Positions 43,946-51,982 of a stretch of 64,000 bases of DNA are shown piece after piece. The notes under the pieces are model-generated. The model had not been told where the DNA came from. It saw nothing but the letters and a program-made list of their open reading frames with translations, and searched no databases. The stretch lies in the NCBI RefSeq assembly GCF_029428875.1, contig NZ_JAJSOO010000001.1, positions 4,898,001 to 4,962,000 on the forward strand. The letters are read 5' to 3'. This DNA is from Streptomyces sp. JH34. Lineage in GTDB: Bacteria; Actinomycetota; Actinomycetes; Streptomycetales; Streptomycetaceae. Every line of letters starts with the position of its first letter. Position 1 is the stretch's first letter. A program made the position numbers and the translations under genes.

Positions 43946-44260
43946 GGCGGGGACCTCCAGGTGGGGCGACAGCAGACCAACAACAGTAACGAAGCGGGGG
44001 GAGTGGTTCGTTGCCGTAGAGGGGGGAGAGACGCGTCTCACCCGGGGACACAGCGGCTGTGGCCGATCGCACAGCATGGGCGGCCGCCCTGCCGAAGCGC
44101 CTGTTCCGGGCGTCCCGGACCCCCGGGCGGCCCGCCGGTGGGGAAAATCCCTCCGGCCCGTTACCCGCACGTGGTGGCGCTCGGACCAGGCATGAGGAGA
44201 GACTTGGATGGATCGTCCCGGCGCGAGCCACGCGTCGCCGGCGTACAAGGAGGCATCCAC
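43946..44260. other. divergent promoter region of the MscS and HNH genes
   Basis: This 315-base gap has no gene. A perfect 12-base palindrome GAGACGCGTCTC lies at 44028-44039, midway, and a run of G (GGGGGG) precedes it. GGAGGAGAGAC-type purine stretches near 44190 precede the HNH start. The palindrome may be a regulatory site; no clear -35/-10 pair stands out. Confidence 0.45.
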
Positions 44261-44797
44261 GTGCCGCACGTCCTGGTTCTCAACGCTTCGTACGAGCCGC
44301 TCGGCGTCGTACCCCTGCGCCGCGCACTCGTCCTCGTCCTCGAGAACAAGGCCATCTGCCTCGAGGAGTCCGGCGCCTTCATGCACAGTGCGACCCGCGC
44401 CGTACCGGCGCCCAGCGTCGTCCGCCTCAAGCGGTTCGTACGGGTCCCCTACCGGGGGCCCGTCCCCCTCACGCGCCGGGCGCTCTTCGCGAGGGACGGC
44501 GGCCGCTGCATGTACTGCGGGGCCGCCGCGACCAGCGTCGACCACGTCATCCCGCGCAGCCGGGGCGGGCAGCACGCCTGGGACAACGTGGTGGCGGCCT
44601 GCCGCCGCTGCAACCACGTCAAGGCGGACCGCCATCTGCCCGAGCTGGGCTGGCGGCTGCGCCACCAGCCGGCGCCGCCCAGCGGGCTCGCCTGGCGGAT
44701 CATCGGGACGGGACACCGCGATCCGCGCTGGCTGCCCTATCTGCAGCCGTTCGGAGCGGACGACGTGATGGCCCGGATCGACGGCGTGTCAGCCTGA
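44261..44797 (+). CDS. HNH-family endonuclease
   Basis: A 178-residue protein starting at a GTG with an AAGGAGG ribosome site. The HNH motif is in the C-terminal half: CMYCGAAATSVDHVIPRSRGGQHAWDNVVAACRRCNHVKADR, with two CxxC zinc pairs and the DHVIPRSRGG..WDN catalytic segment. The N-terminus (VLNASYEPLGVVPLRRALVLVLENKA) is a conserved family feature of actinobacterial HNH proteins. These are widespread single-copy genes whose cellular role is not settled; a restriction partner is not present. Convergent with the GH84 gene 28 bases away. Confidence 0.85.
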   Translation: MPHVLVLNASYEPLGVVPLRRALVLVLENKAICLEESGAFMHSATRAVPAPSVVRLKRFVRVPYRGPVPLTRRALFARDGGRCMYCGAAATSVDHVIPRSRGGQHAWDNVVAACRRCNHVKADRHLPELGWRLRHQPAPPSGLAWRIIGTGHRDPRWLPYLQPFGADDVMARIDGVSA

Positions 44798-44825
44798 GGA
44801 CCGGGCCTTCGACGTCTCCGGGCCC

Positions 44826-47800
44826 TCAGGGCGCGTCCTCGCCCTCCGCGGTGACGGCGTACGCCTCGACCGACCAGAGCGAGTAGCCGTACTCCGTGGC
44901 CCGGCCGTCGCCCTGGATCCGGATGAAGCGGGTGTCCTTCGCGTCCATCCGGACGCTTTCGCGCCCGCCCCCGCCGTCCCGCACGGTCGCCGCCGTCCGC
45001 CAGGTGCGGCCGTCCGGGGAGACCTGCACGCGGTAGCGGGAGGCGTAGGCGTCCTGCCACCGCAGCACGACCTGGCCGAGCCGGACCGGGGCGGGCAGTT
45101 CGGCCTGCCACCAGGCGCCGTCCTCGACCGGTGAGGACCACCGGGTCTCCGGATCACCGTCGGAGGCCGCCGAGGCCGGGAAGTCCGGGGTCTCGTCGCC
45201 CGACGAGGCCGCCGTGGCCGTACGCATCAGATCGGGGCCCGCCGTGGGAGGGAAGGCCCGCACGGTCAGCGTGCTCTCCTCATCCCCGAAGCGCAGCGGC
45301 ACCTCGTACTCACCGGCCGGGGTACCGGCCGGGACGGTGACGTCCACCGGGACGTCGGTGCGCGAGCCGCCCGTCACCGTCGCCTGCTTCGGCACCTTCA
45401 CGTCGATGCCCTCGGGGGCCCGCGCCGTGACCTTGCCCTTCACCTCGCCGGGGCGCCCGCCCGCCAGCCGCGCCTCGACCCGCTGCGTACCGCCGCCGAT
45501 CACGGCGTCCGTCCTGTCACGGACGAGGGCGAGCCGGGCAGCCGGCTCGTCCCCGAACCAGGGGACGAGCGCCCGCACCTCCGGGCCCTCGTCCGAGGGC
45601 CGGCGGGTGCCGGTGACCCCCGGTGCCGGGGGGCCGACCAGGACCGGGCGGGCGGACGGCACGGTGACCCGCAGCGCGTCCGCCCGCAGGCCTTCCACCG
45701 CCGTCTGCGTCCAGCCGGCGGCCGACAGGCGTCCCAGGCCGCGCCAGCCCTCGCCGGGGACATGGACCTCGAGGACCGCGTCCGCCGCACTGCCGCCGGG
45801 CCCGGTCAGTGTGGTGACGGCCTTCAGCGGGCGGGCGCGGTCGAGGCGGAGGGTGTAACCGTCGGCGTCGCGGCTCGGCGTCCCCGCGTCGCGGTCCGTG
45901 CCGTTCCAGGCGTCCGCCTCCTCGACGACCCGGTCCAGGAACGGGTCCAGGACCCCCTTGCCCACCGTCGCCGTGCTCGCCGCGATCTTCTCGCGCAGCG
46001 GTTCGAGCGCCAGCTGCGCCTGCCAGGCGGCCGCCCCGTCGCCACGTTCCTGCGCCCGCAGCAGGTCGACGGCGAGCTCGCCCGCCCTGCCGTACCGGGC
46101 CAGCTGTCCGGTCCACGGCCGGACCTCGTCCTGGAGCCGGCCGTCCGCCGGGGCCTTCAGCCGGTCCGGTGCCTGCCGCATCACGCCGAAGGCGGCCCGC
46201 AGCTCACGCGCCGCCTTGTCGCGGGCGGTCCCGTCGGTCGCGTGCGCGGCCGGACGCGTCGCCCAGAACGCGGACAGCAGAGGCCGGAGGTACGCCGACT
46301 CGTCACCGCCCAGCAGCGAGGTGGCGCTGTTGCCCGCCAGCGCTTCCAGGGCCGCCCGCGCGGTGGCGTCGCCGCCCGCCAGGTCCGTGATCGCCGCCTG
46401 CCAGGACTCCTGCGGCCGGTACCCCTTCGGGTTCCAGGCGAAGTCGGCGGCCGTGAACAGCGGGATGCGGGACGCCGAGGGCTGCTCCATGGCATTGGAG
46501 AGCAGGGCCGCGGACCCTCCGGCCACGGCCGGATCCCGGCCGGTGTACGGGCCCAGGAAGATCCGGTCCTGGGCGTAGTCGTTCACCGGATAGTTGTCCA
46601 TGGTGACCAGGGGGCGGCGGAAGGCCGCCCGGGCGCCCGCCAGCTCGCCCCCGGTGATCGTCTTCGGCACCACTCCGACGCCGGTCCAGGCCACCTGCAC
46701 CCGTTCGTCCAGCTCGGCGGCGAGTGCGGTGCGGTAGTCGGTGGCGCCGTCCTGGTAGAACTCGGTCGGCATCACCGACAGCGGCTCCGCGTCCGGGTGC
46801 CGGTCCGCGAGGTGCCGGGCGACCGCGCTCGCGACCCGGGCCTGCGCCCTGGCAGCCGCTTCGGGCCCGCTGCCGAACGTCTCCGCGTCCTCGTCGCAGT
46901 GCCACTCGCTGTAGCTGACGTCCTGGAACTGCAGCTGGAAGGCCCGTACCCCCAGCGCCCACATCGCGTCGATCTTCCGGTTCAGCGCCCGCACGTCCGC
47001 GTCCGAGGTCATGCACATCGCCTGACCGGGAGAGACCGCCCAGCCCAGGGTCACGTGCTCGGCCCGCGCCCTCCTGGCCAGCGCGCGGAAGTCGGCACGC
47101 TCGCCGGCCGGGTAGGGCTCGCGCCAGCGGGCCTGCCGGTAGGGGTCGTCGCCGGCCGCGTATAGATAGCGGTTCTGCTTCGTGCGCCCCATGAAGCCGA
47201 GCTGCGCGAGCCGCTCCTCACGGGTCCACGGCTGCCCGTAGAAGCCCTCGGCCGTACCGCGTACGGCGGTACCCGGCCAGTCGCGGACGACGGCCCCGGC
47301 GACGGTGCCGTCCTTCACGAGCTGGCGCAGGGTCTGGACGCCGTGGAACAGGCCGTCATCGCCGACGCCGTCCAGAGCGACCGTGGGGCGGCCGTCGTCC
47401 TCACCCACGGCGAGGCGGTAGCCCCCGGACGGAAGGTCGGCGCGTTCGGGCGCGCGCAGGGCCCGCAGGGCGCGGCCGGCGTCCGTGCCGCCGAGCAGGA
47501 GCACCGGCCCCCCGCCGGGCAGGGCGTCGTGCACCGTGCGTACGCCGGCGTCGCGCAGGAGTGTCCTGAGCGCCTCCACCGCGTACGGATCGGCGTCCGC
47601 GTCGGCGAGGAGGGTGACCTCGGTCCCCAGGGTGACCGCCCGCCCGGACGCCTCCACGGACTGCGGACGGGGCCAGACCGCGGGCAGCCGGGTGTCCTCC
47701 GTACGGTCCGCGGCGGTCGCGGAGGGGGTGACGGGGGCCGCGACGGCGGCCGGTGCGAACGGGCCGAGCAGCCCGCCGATCACGGCGACGGCGACGGCCG

Positions 47801-47828
47801 TCGCGTGCCTCCTGCGCCCGAGCTGCAC
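44826..47828 (-). CDS. secreted GH84 beta-N-acetylglucosaminidase-like protein with altered catalytic pair
   Basis: A 1000-residue exported enzyme starting at a GTG (47828) behind AAGGGG. A signal peptide (cut near VAA-APV) is followed by a GH20-like N-terminal domain, the GH84 barrel (about 145-430), a helical bundle, a beta-sandwich of about 100 residues and a C-terminal F5/8 type C (CBM32-like) domain. WPGTAVRGTAEGFYGQPW, SPGQAMCMTS, PTEFYQDG..YRTAL, WTGVGVVPKTIT, DNYPVNDY and WNPKGY are GH84 landmarks. The catalytic Asp-Asp of the family is Gln302-Asp303 here (FQDVS). Activity or specificity may differ. Probable role: attack on GlcNAc polymers or glycoproteins outside the cell. Confidence 0.87.
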   Translation of the reverse strand: MQLGRRRHATAVAVAVIGGLLGPFAPAAVAAPVTPSATAADRTEDTRLPAVWPRPQSVEASGRAVTLGTEVTLLADADADPYAVEALRTLLRDAGVRTVHDALPGGGPVLLLGGTDAGRALRALRAPERADLPSGGYRLAVGEDDGRPTVALDGVGDDGLFHGVQTLRQLVKDGTVAGAVVRDWPGTAVRGTAEGFYGQPWTREERLAQLGFMGRTKQNRYLYAAGDDPYRQARWREPYPAGERADFRALARRARAEHVTLGWAVSPGQAMCMTSDADVRALNRKIDAMWALGVRAFQLQFQDVSYSEWHCDEDAETFGSGPEAAARAQARVASAVARHLADRHPDAEPLSVMPTEFYQDGATDYRTALAAELDERVQVAWTGVGVVPKTITGGELAGARAAFRRPLVTMDNYPVNDYAQDRIFLGPYTGRDPAVAGGSAALLSNAMEQPSASRIPLFTAADFAWNPKGYRPQESWQAAITDLAGGDATARAALEALAGNSATSLLGGDESAYLRPLLSAFWATRPAAHATDGTARDKAARELRAAFGVMRQAPDRLKAPADGRLQDEVRPWTGQLARYGRAGELAVDLLRAQERGDGAAAWQAQLALEPLREKIAASTATVGKGVLDPFLDRVVEEADAWNGTDRDAGTPSRDADGYTLRLDRARPLKAVTTLTGPGGSAADAVLEVHVPGEGWRGLGRLSAAGWTQTAVEGLRADALRVTVPSARPVLVGPPAPGVTGTRRPSDEGPEVRALVPWFGDEPAARLALVRDRTDAVIGGGTQRVEARLAGGRPGEVKGKVTARAPEGIDVKVPKQATVTGGSRTDVPVDVTVPAGTPAGEYEVPLRFGDEESTLTVRAFPPTAGPDLMRTATAASSGDETPDFPASAASDGDPETRWSSPVEDGAWWQAELPAPVRLGQVVLRWQDAYASRYRVQVSPDGRTWRTAATVRDGGGGRESVRMDAKDTRFIRIQGDGRATEYGYSLWSVEAYAVTAEGEDAP

Positions 47829-48178
47829 GCCCCACCCCTTCGTCCTGGCACGGGGCCCGCGTCCGGACCGGGCCCGGTCCGAGCGGGGGACCGCTGCCCC
47901 GGCAATGACGTCCGAGCCCACCACCCGGACGCGGGGGTGTCAATGCACGTGACCGTTTGGACCCATATGCCCTAGGTGCTGCCGGGTGTGACGCGTGGGT
48001 GTTCGGGGAAGTGCTGTCGAGTGGCTGAAAACCACCCATACCCGACGAGTGCGGGAACGGGGTGTGACCCACGGCACGTTGAGCTCGTTAGTCATAACGC
48101 CTGTGTCACGTCCACGCCTGTACCCGCTCCCGCTGGGTAGGCCTGCTGTGTCCTGTTGTCCACGGCCAGGAGGCCAAC
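47829..48178. other. divergent promoter region of the GH84 and malQ-linked genes
   Basis: This 350-base gap has no gene. On the minus strand TTGACA (47943-47938) with TGGGCT 17 bases later is a fair promoter for the GH84 gene. On the plus strand, the perfect palindrome CGTTA-GTCA-TAACG at 48086-48099 may be a regulatory site for the small gene and malQ. A GTGG-CTGAAAA-CCAC inverted repeat lies near 48021. No DasR-like site is clear. Confidence 0.45.
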
Positions 48179-48511
48179 GTGCCCGCATCCGCGCAGCTTC
48201 TGCTCTCCGCCCTCTCCAAACAGGTACCGAGCCCCATGGATCCCGATCCGCTGGCAGGCAAGACGTCGCCGACCTTCACCGCCCCTCCGATGATCAGCGA
48301 GCTCCCGCTCGCCGACGTGTCCCACCTGACCGGCGAACCCGCGTCCGCCGACAGCGCCCCGCTCATCAGTGAGCCCCCGCTCACCAGCGAGCCTCCGCTC
48401 GCCGACGCGACACCCCTCACGAGCGAGCCACCGCTCGCCGCCGTCGCCCCTCTGACCAGCGAGCCGACAGCACCCGGCACCGCGGGGGGCATGGAGTCCC
48501 CAGGAGTCTGA
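48179..48511 (+). CDS. small Pro/Leu/Ser/Glu-rich repeat protein coupled to malQ
   Basis: A 110-residue protein starting at a GTG with an AGGAGG ribosome site seven bases upstream. After about 35 ordinary residues it consists of imperfect 11-12-residue repeats of the type PLTSEPPLADA, four to six copies. There is no signal peptide, cysteine or membrane span; it is probably disordered. Its TGA is followed directly by the malQ ATG, so malQ translation is likely coupled to it. Strong third-position GC supports a real gene. I do not recognise the family; it may only be a translated leader for malQ. Confidence 0.65.
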   Translation: MPASAQLLLSALSKQVPSPMDPDPLAGKTSPTFTAPPMISELPLADVSHLTGEPASADSAPLISEPPLTSEPPLADATPLTSEPPLAAVAPLTSEPTAPGTAGGMESPGV

Positions 48512-50659
48512 ATGGGCTTGTCCCGGCTCGCCGCACTGCACGGCGTCGCCACCTCCTTCTCCCCGTCCGCGGACGTCACGGTGTCCGTCCCCGACGACAC
48601 GGTCACGGCCGTGCTCGCCGCGCTGGGCGTCGACGCCGCCACTCCCGCGGAGGTACGGAGATCACTCGCCGCGGCCGAATCGGCGGCGGCCTCCCGACTG
48701 CTCCCGCCGACGGTGGTGGCCTGGTCGGGGGAGCCGCTGCCGGCGGCGCTCACCGGGCTGCCGCCCGGCGCGCTCCTCACGGTCGAGCACGAGCCGGGGG
48801 CCACCGGGACGCCCCGGCCCCTGCGCATGCGGGTCCTCCCCGCCCCAGCACCCGTCGAGAACGCGCCTGAGACGCCCACCTGGTGGACGGAACCGCCCCT
48901 GGGCGTCCACCGGCTGACCGTCCGCACCCCGGACCACCGCCACATCACCGCCACTCTCGTCGTCGCTCCGGACCGAGTACCCCAGCCGCCCCCGCGCACG
49001 CACGGATTCCTCGTCCAGCTCTACTCGATGCTCTCCGCCCGCTCCTGGGGCATGGGCGACCTCGCGGACCTGGCCGACCTCGCCGCCTGGGCGGGACGGA
49101 CCCTGGGCAGCGGATTCGTCCAGGTCAACCCGCTGCACGCCGCCGTACCGGGCCGGCCCACGGACCCGTCCCCGTACCGCCCCTCCTCGCGCCGCTTCCC
49201 GGACCCCGTCCATCTGCACATCGAGTCGATCCCCGAGTACGGCCATGTCGGCGAGCCGGGCAGGGCGGCCCTGGACGACCTGCGCCAGGAAGCCGCGGCG
49301 CTGCGCGAGGCCGTGCTGGACAAGGGCGCACTGATCGACCGGGACGCCGTCTGGGCGCTCAAGAAGCAGGCCCTGGAGATCGTCCACGAGGTGCCCCTGA
49401 CCCCCGGCCGCCGTGCCGCCTACTGCGACTTCCTCGCCGCGCAGGGGCAGGCCCTGGAGGACCACGCCCTCTGGTACGCCCTGGCCGAGGTGCACGGCCC
49501 GCAGTGGCGAGCCTGGCCGGAAGGGCTGCGCGACCCGCGCTCCCCGCAGAGCGCCCGGGCCCGCACCGACCTGCTCGACCGGGTCGACTTCCACTGCCGG
49601 CTCGCCTGGCTCACGGACACCCAGCTCGCCACCGCGCAGAGCGCCGCCCGGGACTCCGGGATGACCGTCGGGATCGTCCACGACCTCGCCGTCGGCGTGC
49701 ACCCCGACGGCGCCGACACCTGGGCGCAGCAGGACGCGTTCGCCCGGGGCATGTCCGTCGGCGCGCCCCCTGACGCCTTCAACGCCCACGGCCAGGACTG
49801 GGGACTGCCCCCCTGGCGCCCGGACGCCCTCGCGGCGTCCGGGTACGCCCCCTACCGGGACCTGCTGCGGGGTCTCCTCGCCCACGCCGGGGCCCTGCGC
49901 ATCGACCACGTCATGGGCCTGTTCCGGCTCTGGTGGGTCCCCGAGGGGCTCCCGCCCACCGAGGGCGCCTACGTCGCCCAGGACGCCGAGGCCATGCTCG
50001 CCGTCCTCGTCCTGGAGGCCCACCGGGCGGGTGCCGTCGTCGTAGGGGAGGACCTCGGCACCGTCGAGCCCGGCGTACGCGAGGCGCTCGCCCGGCGCGG
50101 GGTGCTCGGTACCTCGGTGCTCTGGTTCGAGCGCGACTGGGCGGGGGACGGGCGCCCGCTCGCCCCCGGGGCCTGGCGCCAGGGCTGCGTGGCAACGGCG
50201 ACCACCCACGACCTGCCCTCCACCGCCGCCCGGCTGACGGGCGAACACGTGACGCTCCGCCACCGGCTCGGGCTGCTGACCCACCCTCTGGAGCAGGAGC
50301 TGGCCGAGGACGCCGCCGACACCGCGGAATGGCTCGCCTACCTGGCCCGGCTCCGGCTGCTGCCCGAGGGCGACGGGGACGAGGAGGCGGCCGTCCGTGC
50401 CGTCCACCGTTTCCTGCGCGGCACCCCGGCCCTGATGGCCGGCGTCTGGCTCCCCGACACCGTGGGCGACCGCCGCCCGCAGAACCTGCCCGGTACCTGG
50501 GACCAGTACCCCAACTGGCGTCTGCCCGTCGCCGATGCGGAAGGCCATCCCGTCACCCTGGAGGAGATCACCGCCTCGCCCCGGCTGCACCGGCTGATGG
50601 CCGTCCTGACGGACGGTCCGGAGTCCCGTACGGCACCCCCGGACGCGCGCCCCTCGTAG
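48512..50659 (+). CDS. malQ: 4-alpha-glucanotransferase (amylomaltase, GH77)
   Basis: A 715-residue cytoplasmic enzyme that transfers maltosyl or longer units between alpha-1,4-glucans. An N-terminal extension of about 130 residues (common in actinobacterial MalQ) comes before the GH77 barrel, which starts at FLVQLYSMLSARSWGMGDLADL. Catalytic residues are Asp465 (RIDHVMG, nucleophile), Glu513 (VGEDLGTVEP, acid/base) and Asp567 (TTHDLPST). It converts imported or glycogen-derived maltodextrins. No maltose operon genes are nearby. Confidence 0.93.
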   Translation: MGLSRLAALHGVATSFSPSADVTVSVPDDTVTAVLAALGVDAATPAEVRRSLAAAESAAASRLLPPTVVAWSGEPLPAALTGLPPGALLTVEHEPGATGTPRPLRMRVLPAPAPVENAPETPTWWTEPPLGVHRLTVRTPDHRHITATLVVAPDRVPQPPPRTHGFLVQLYSMLSARSWGMGDLADLADLAAWAGRTLGSGFVQVNPLHAAVPGRPTDPSPYRPSSRRFPDPVHLHIESIPEYGHVGEPGRAALDDLRQEAAALREAVLDKGALIDRDAVWALKKQALEIVHEVPLTPGRRAAYCDFLAAQGQALEDHALWYALAEVHGPQWRAWPEGLRDPRSPQSARARTDLLDRVDFHCRLAWLTDTQLATAQSAARDSGMTVGIVHDLAVGVHPDGADTWAQQDAFARGMSVGAPPDAFNAHGQDWGLPPWRPDALAASGYAPYRDLLRGLLAHAGALRIDHVMGLFRLWWVPEGLPPTEGAYVAQDAEAMLAVLVLEAHRAGAVVVGEDLGTVEPGVREALARRGVLGTSVLWFERDWAGDGRPLAPGAWRQGCVATATTHDLPSTAARLTGEHVTLRHRLGLLTHPLEQELAEDAADTAEWLAYLARLRLLPEGDGDEEAAVRAVHRFLRGTPALMAGVWLPDTVGDRRPQNLPGTWDQYPNWRLPVADAEGHPVTLEEITASPRLHRLMAVLTDGPESRTAPPDARPS

Positions 50660-50667
50660 GCGTTCGC

Positions 50668-50673
50668 TACGTT
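50668..50673 (+). promoter_or_regulatory. -10 element of a probably leaderless mRNA
   Basis: TACGTT is followed after six bases by the GTG of the small membrane protein gene, so transcription would begin at or next to the start codon. There is no ribosome site and no good -35. Confidence 0.4.
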
Positions 50674-50679
50674 TGCACC

Positions 50680-50910
50680 GTGGACAAGAAGAACGCTATG
50701 CGCGCCGGCGCCGTCGCGGCCGGTACGACGCTGATGATGCTGCTCATGTCGTCCCCGGCGCTCGCGCTGACCCGCGACGACGGTGACGACCCGGGGCCGG
50801 GCCTGAACGTGCTGGAGACCCTCGGTCTCTACGTCGCGCTGCCGATCGTCCTGTTCCTGGTGATCGTGGGCCTCGTGATGGTCCTCGACAAGTCCAAGAA
50901 GCAGGCCTAG
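50680..50910 (+). CDS. small secreted or membrane protein
   Basis: A 76-residue protein. A signal-like hydrophobic segment (residues 8-30, ending SPALAL) is followed by a short acidic linker (TRDDGDDPGPG), a membrane span (about 50-70, YVALPIVLFLVIVGLVMVL) and a basic DKSKKQA end. It would be cleaved to a tiny membrane protein or span the membrane twice. The GTG start has no ribosome site and fits leaderless translation. It is followed by a strong terminator. Function unknown; conserved small membrane proteins of this shape are common in Streptomyces. Confidence 0.7.
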   Translation: MDKKNAMRAGAVAAGTTLMMLLMSSPALALTRDDGDDPGPGLNVLETLGLYVALPIVLFLVIVGLVMVLDKSKKQA

Positions 50911-50921
50911 GGAATCCCCCG

Positions 50922-50957
50922 GGTGCGCCGCCGGTACTCCGTACCGCGCGGCGCACC
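50922..50957 (+). terminator. hairpin terminator before the LysR gene
   Basis: A 10-pair stem (GGTGCGCCGC with complement), then a 6-pair inner stem with one unpaired base and a TCC loop. It starts 11 bases past the stop of the small membrane protein and ends just ahead of the LysR gene. Confidence 0.75.
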
Positions 50958-50987
50958 GGCGTGTCCGGACCCGGACAGGTCGCGGGC

Positions 50988-51923
50988 ATGACCGAGTGGG
51001 ACGTCAAGAAGCTCCGCATCCTGCGCACCCTGCGCGACCGGGGCACCGTCACCGCCACCGCCGAAGCCCTCCGCATGACGCCGTCGGCCGTCTCGCAGCA
51101 GCTCACCAACCTCGCCGGGCAGCTCGGGGTGCGACTGCTGGAGGCGCAGGGGCGACGCGTGCGGCTCACCGACGCCGCGCACCTCGTGCTGCACCACGCC
51201 GAGGCGGTCTTCGCCCAGCTGGAACGGGCCGACGCCGAACTCACCGGCTATCTGCGGGGCGAGGCGGGCCAGGTGCGCGTCGGCGCCTTCTCGACGGCCG
51301 TGCCCGCCCTCGTGGTCCCGGCCGTGCGACTGCTGGGAGCCGAGGAGCGCCCCGGGCCCCAGATCCGCGTACGGGAGGCGGAGGCGGCCCAGGCCTTCGA
51401 GCTGCTGTCGGCCGGTGAGGTGGATCTGGCGCTCTCCCTGGCGGCGCACGCCCCGACGGCCCGTGACCCCCGCTTCACCCTGCAGCCGCTCCTCGCCGAC
51501 CCGCTGGACGTGGCGCTGCCCGCCGGGCACCGCCTCGCCGGGGCGCCGGTCCTGCGGCTGGCGGACCTCTCGCGGGAGCCCTGGATCTTCGGCGGGTCCG
51601 GCCCCTGGTCGGAGATCACCACCGCCGCGTGCGAGGCGGCGGGCTTCGTCCCCGAACAGGCCCACAGCGCCAGCGGCTGGACGGCGATCCTCGCCATGGT
51701 GCGGGCGTCCATGGGCGTCGCGCTGATCCCCCGGATGGTCTCCGCCTCGGACCGGCCGCACGACGGCGTGGCGATGCGGGTCCTGGAGGCGGACCGGCCG
51801 TACCGCCACGTGGTGGTCGCCGTGCGGCAGGGAGCCGAACGCGGCCCGGCGGTCGCCCGCGTACTGGGCGCGCTCCAGCAGGTGGCGGCCACTTCCCACC
51901 GGCACACCGTTAAGCACAGCTGA
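50988..51923 (+). CDS. LysR-family transcriptional regulator
   Basis: A 311-residue regulator. The winged helix (about 4-65) has TVTATAEALRMTPSAVSQQLTNLAGQLGVRLLEAQGRRVRLTDAA. The inducer domain (about 90-295) starts GQVRVGAFSTAVPALVVPAVRLL and has the lobes of periplasmic-binding type. I start at the ATG at 50988; a GTG at 50961 is possible. A strong terminator separates it from the previous gene. The allantoicase gene is 59 bases downstream on the same strand and may be its target or just a neighbour; the inducer is unknown. Confidence 0.87.
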   Translation: MTEWDVKKLRILRTLRDRGTVTATAEALRMTPSAVSQQLTNLAGQLGVRLLEAQGRRVRLTDAAHLVLHHAEAVFAQLERADAELTGYLRGEAGQVRVGAFSTAVPALVVPAVRLLGAEERPGPQIRVREAEAAQAFELLSAGEVDLALSLAAHAPTARDPRFTLQPLLADPLDVALPAGHRLAGAPVLRLADLSREPWIFGGSGPWSEITTAACEAAGFVPEQAHSASGWTAILAMVRASMGVALIPRMVSASDRPHDGVAMRVLEADRPYRHVVVAVRQGAERGPAVARVLGALQQVAATSHRHTVKHS

Positions 51924-51944
51924 AAGAACCGTACGAAAACTTTC
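51922..51944 (+). promoter_or_regulatory. inverted repeat upstream of allantoicase
   Basis: GAAAG and CTTTC arms flank a central CGTACG in the short LysR-allantoicase gap, starting at the LysR stop. It could be an operator for the allantoicase gene. The match to any known box is not established. Confidence 0.3.
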
Positions 51945-51982
51945 GATGGACCTTGTCGTCGACGGGGCCGCACAGTGGGCCC

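Noticed and set aside
47829..48178. DasR (N-acetylglucosamine repressor) box upstream of the GH84 gene
   Set aside because: The GACCGTTTGGACC-like stretch does not match the two-armed TGGTCTAGACCA pattern well enough.
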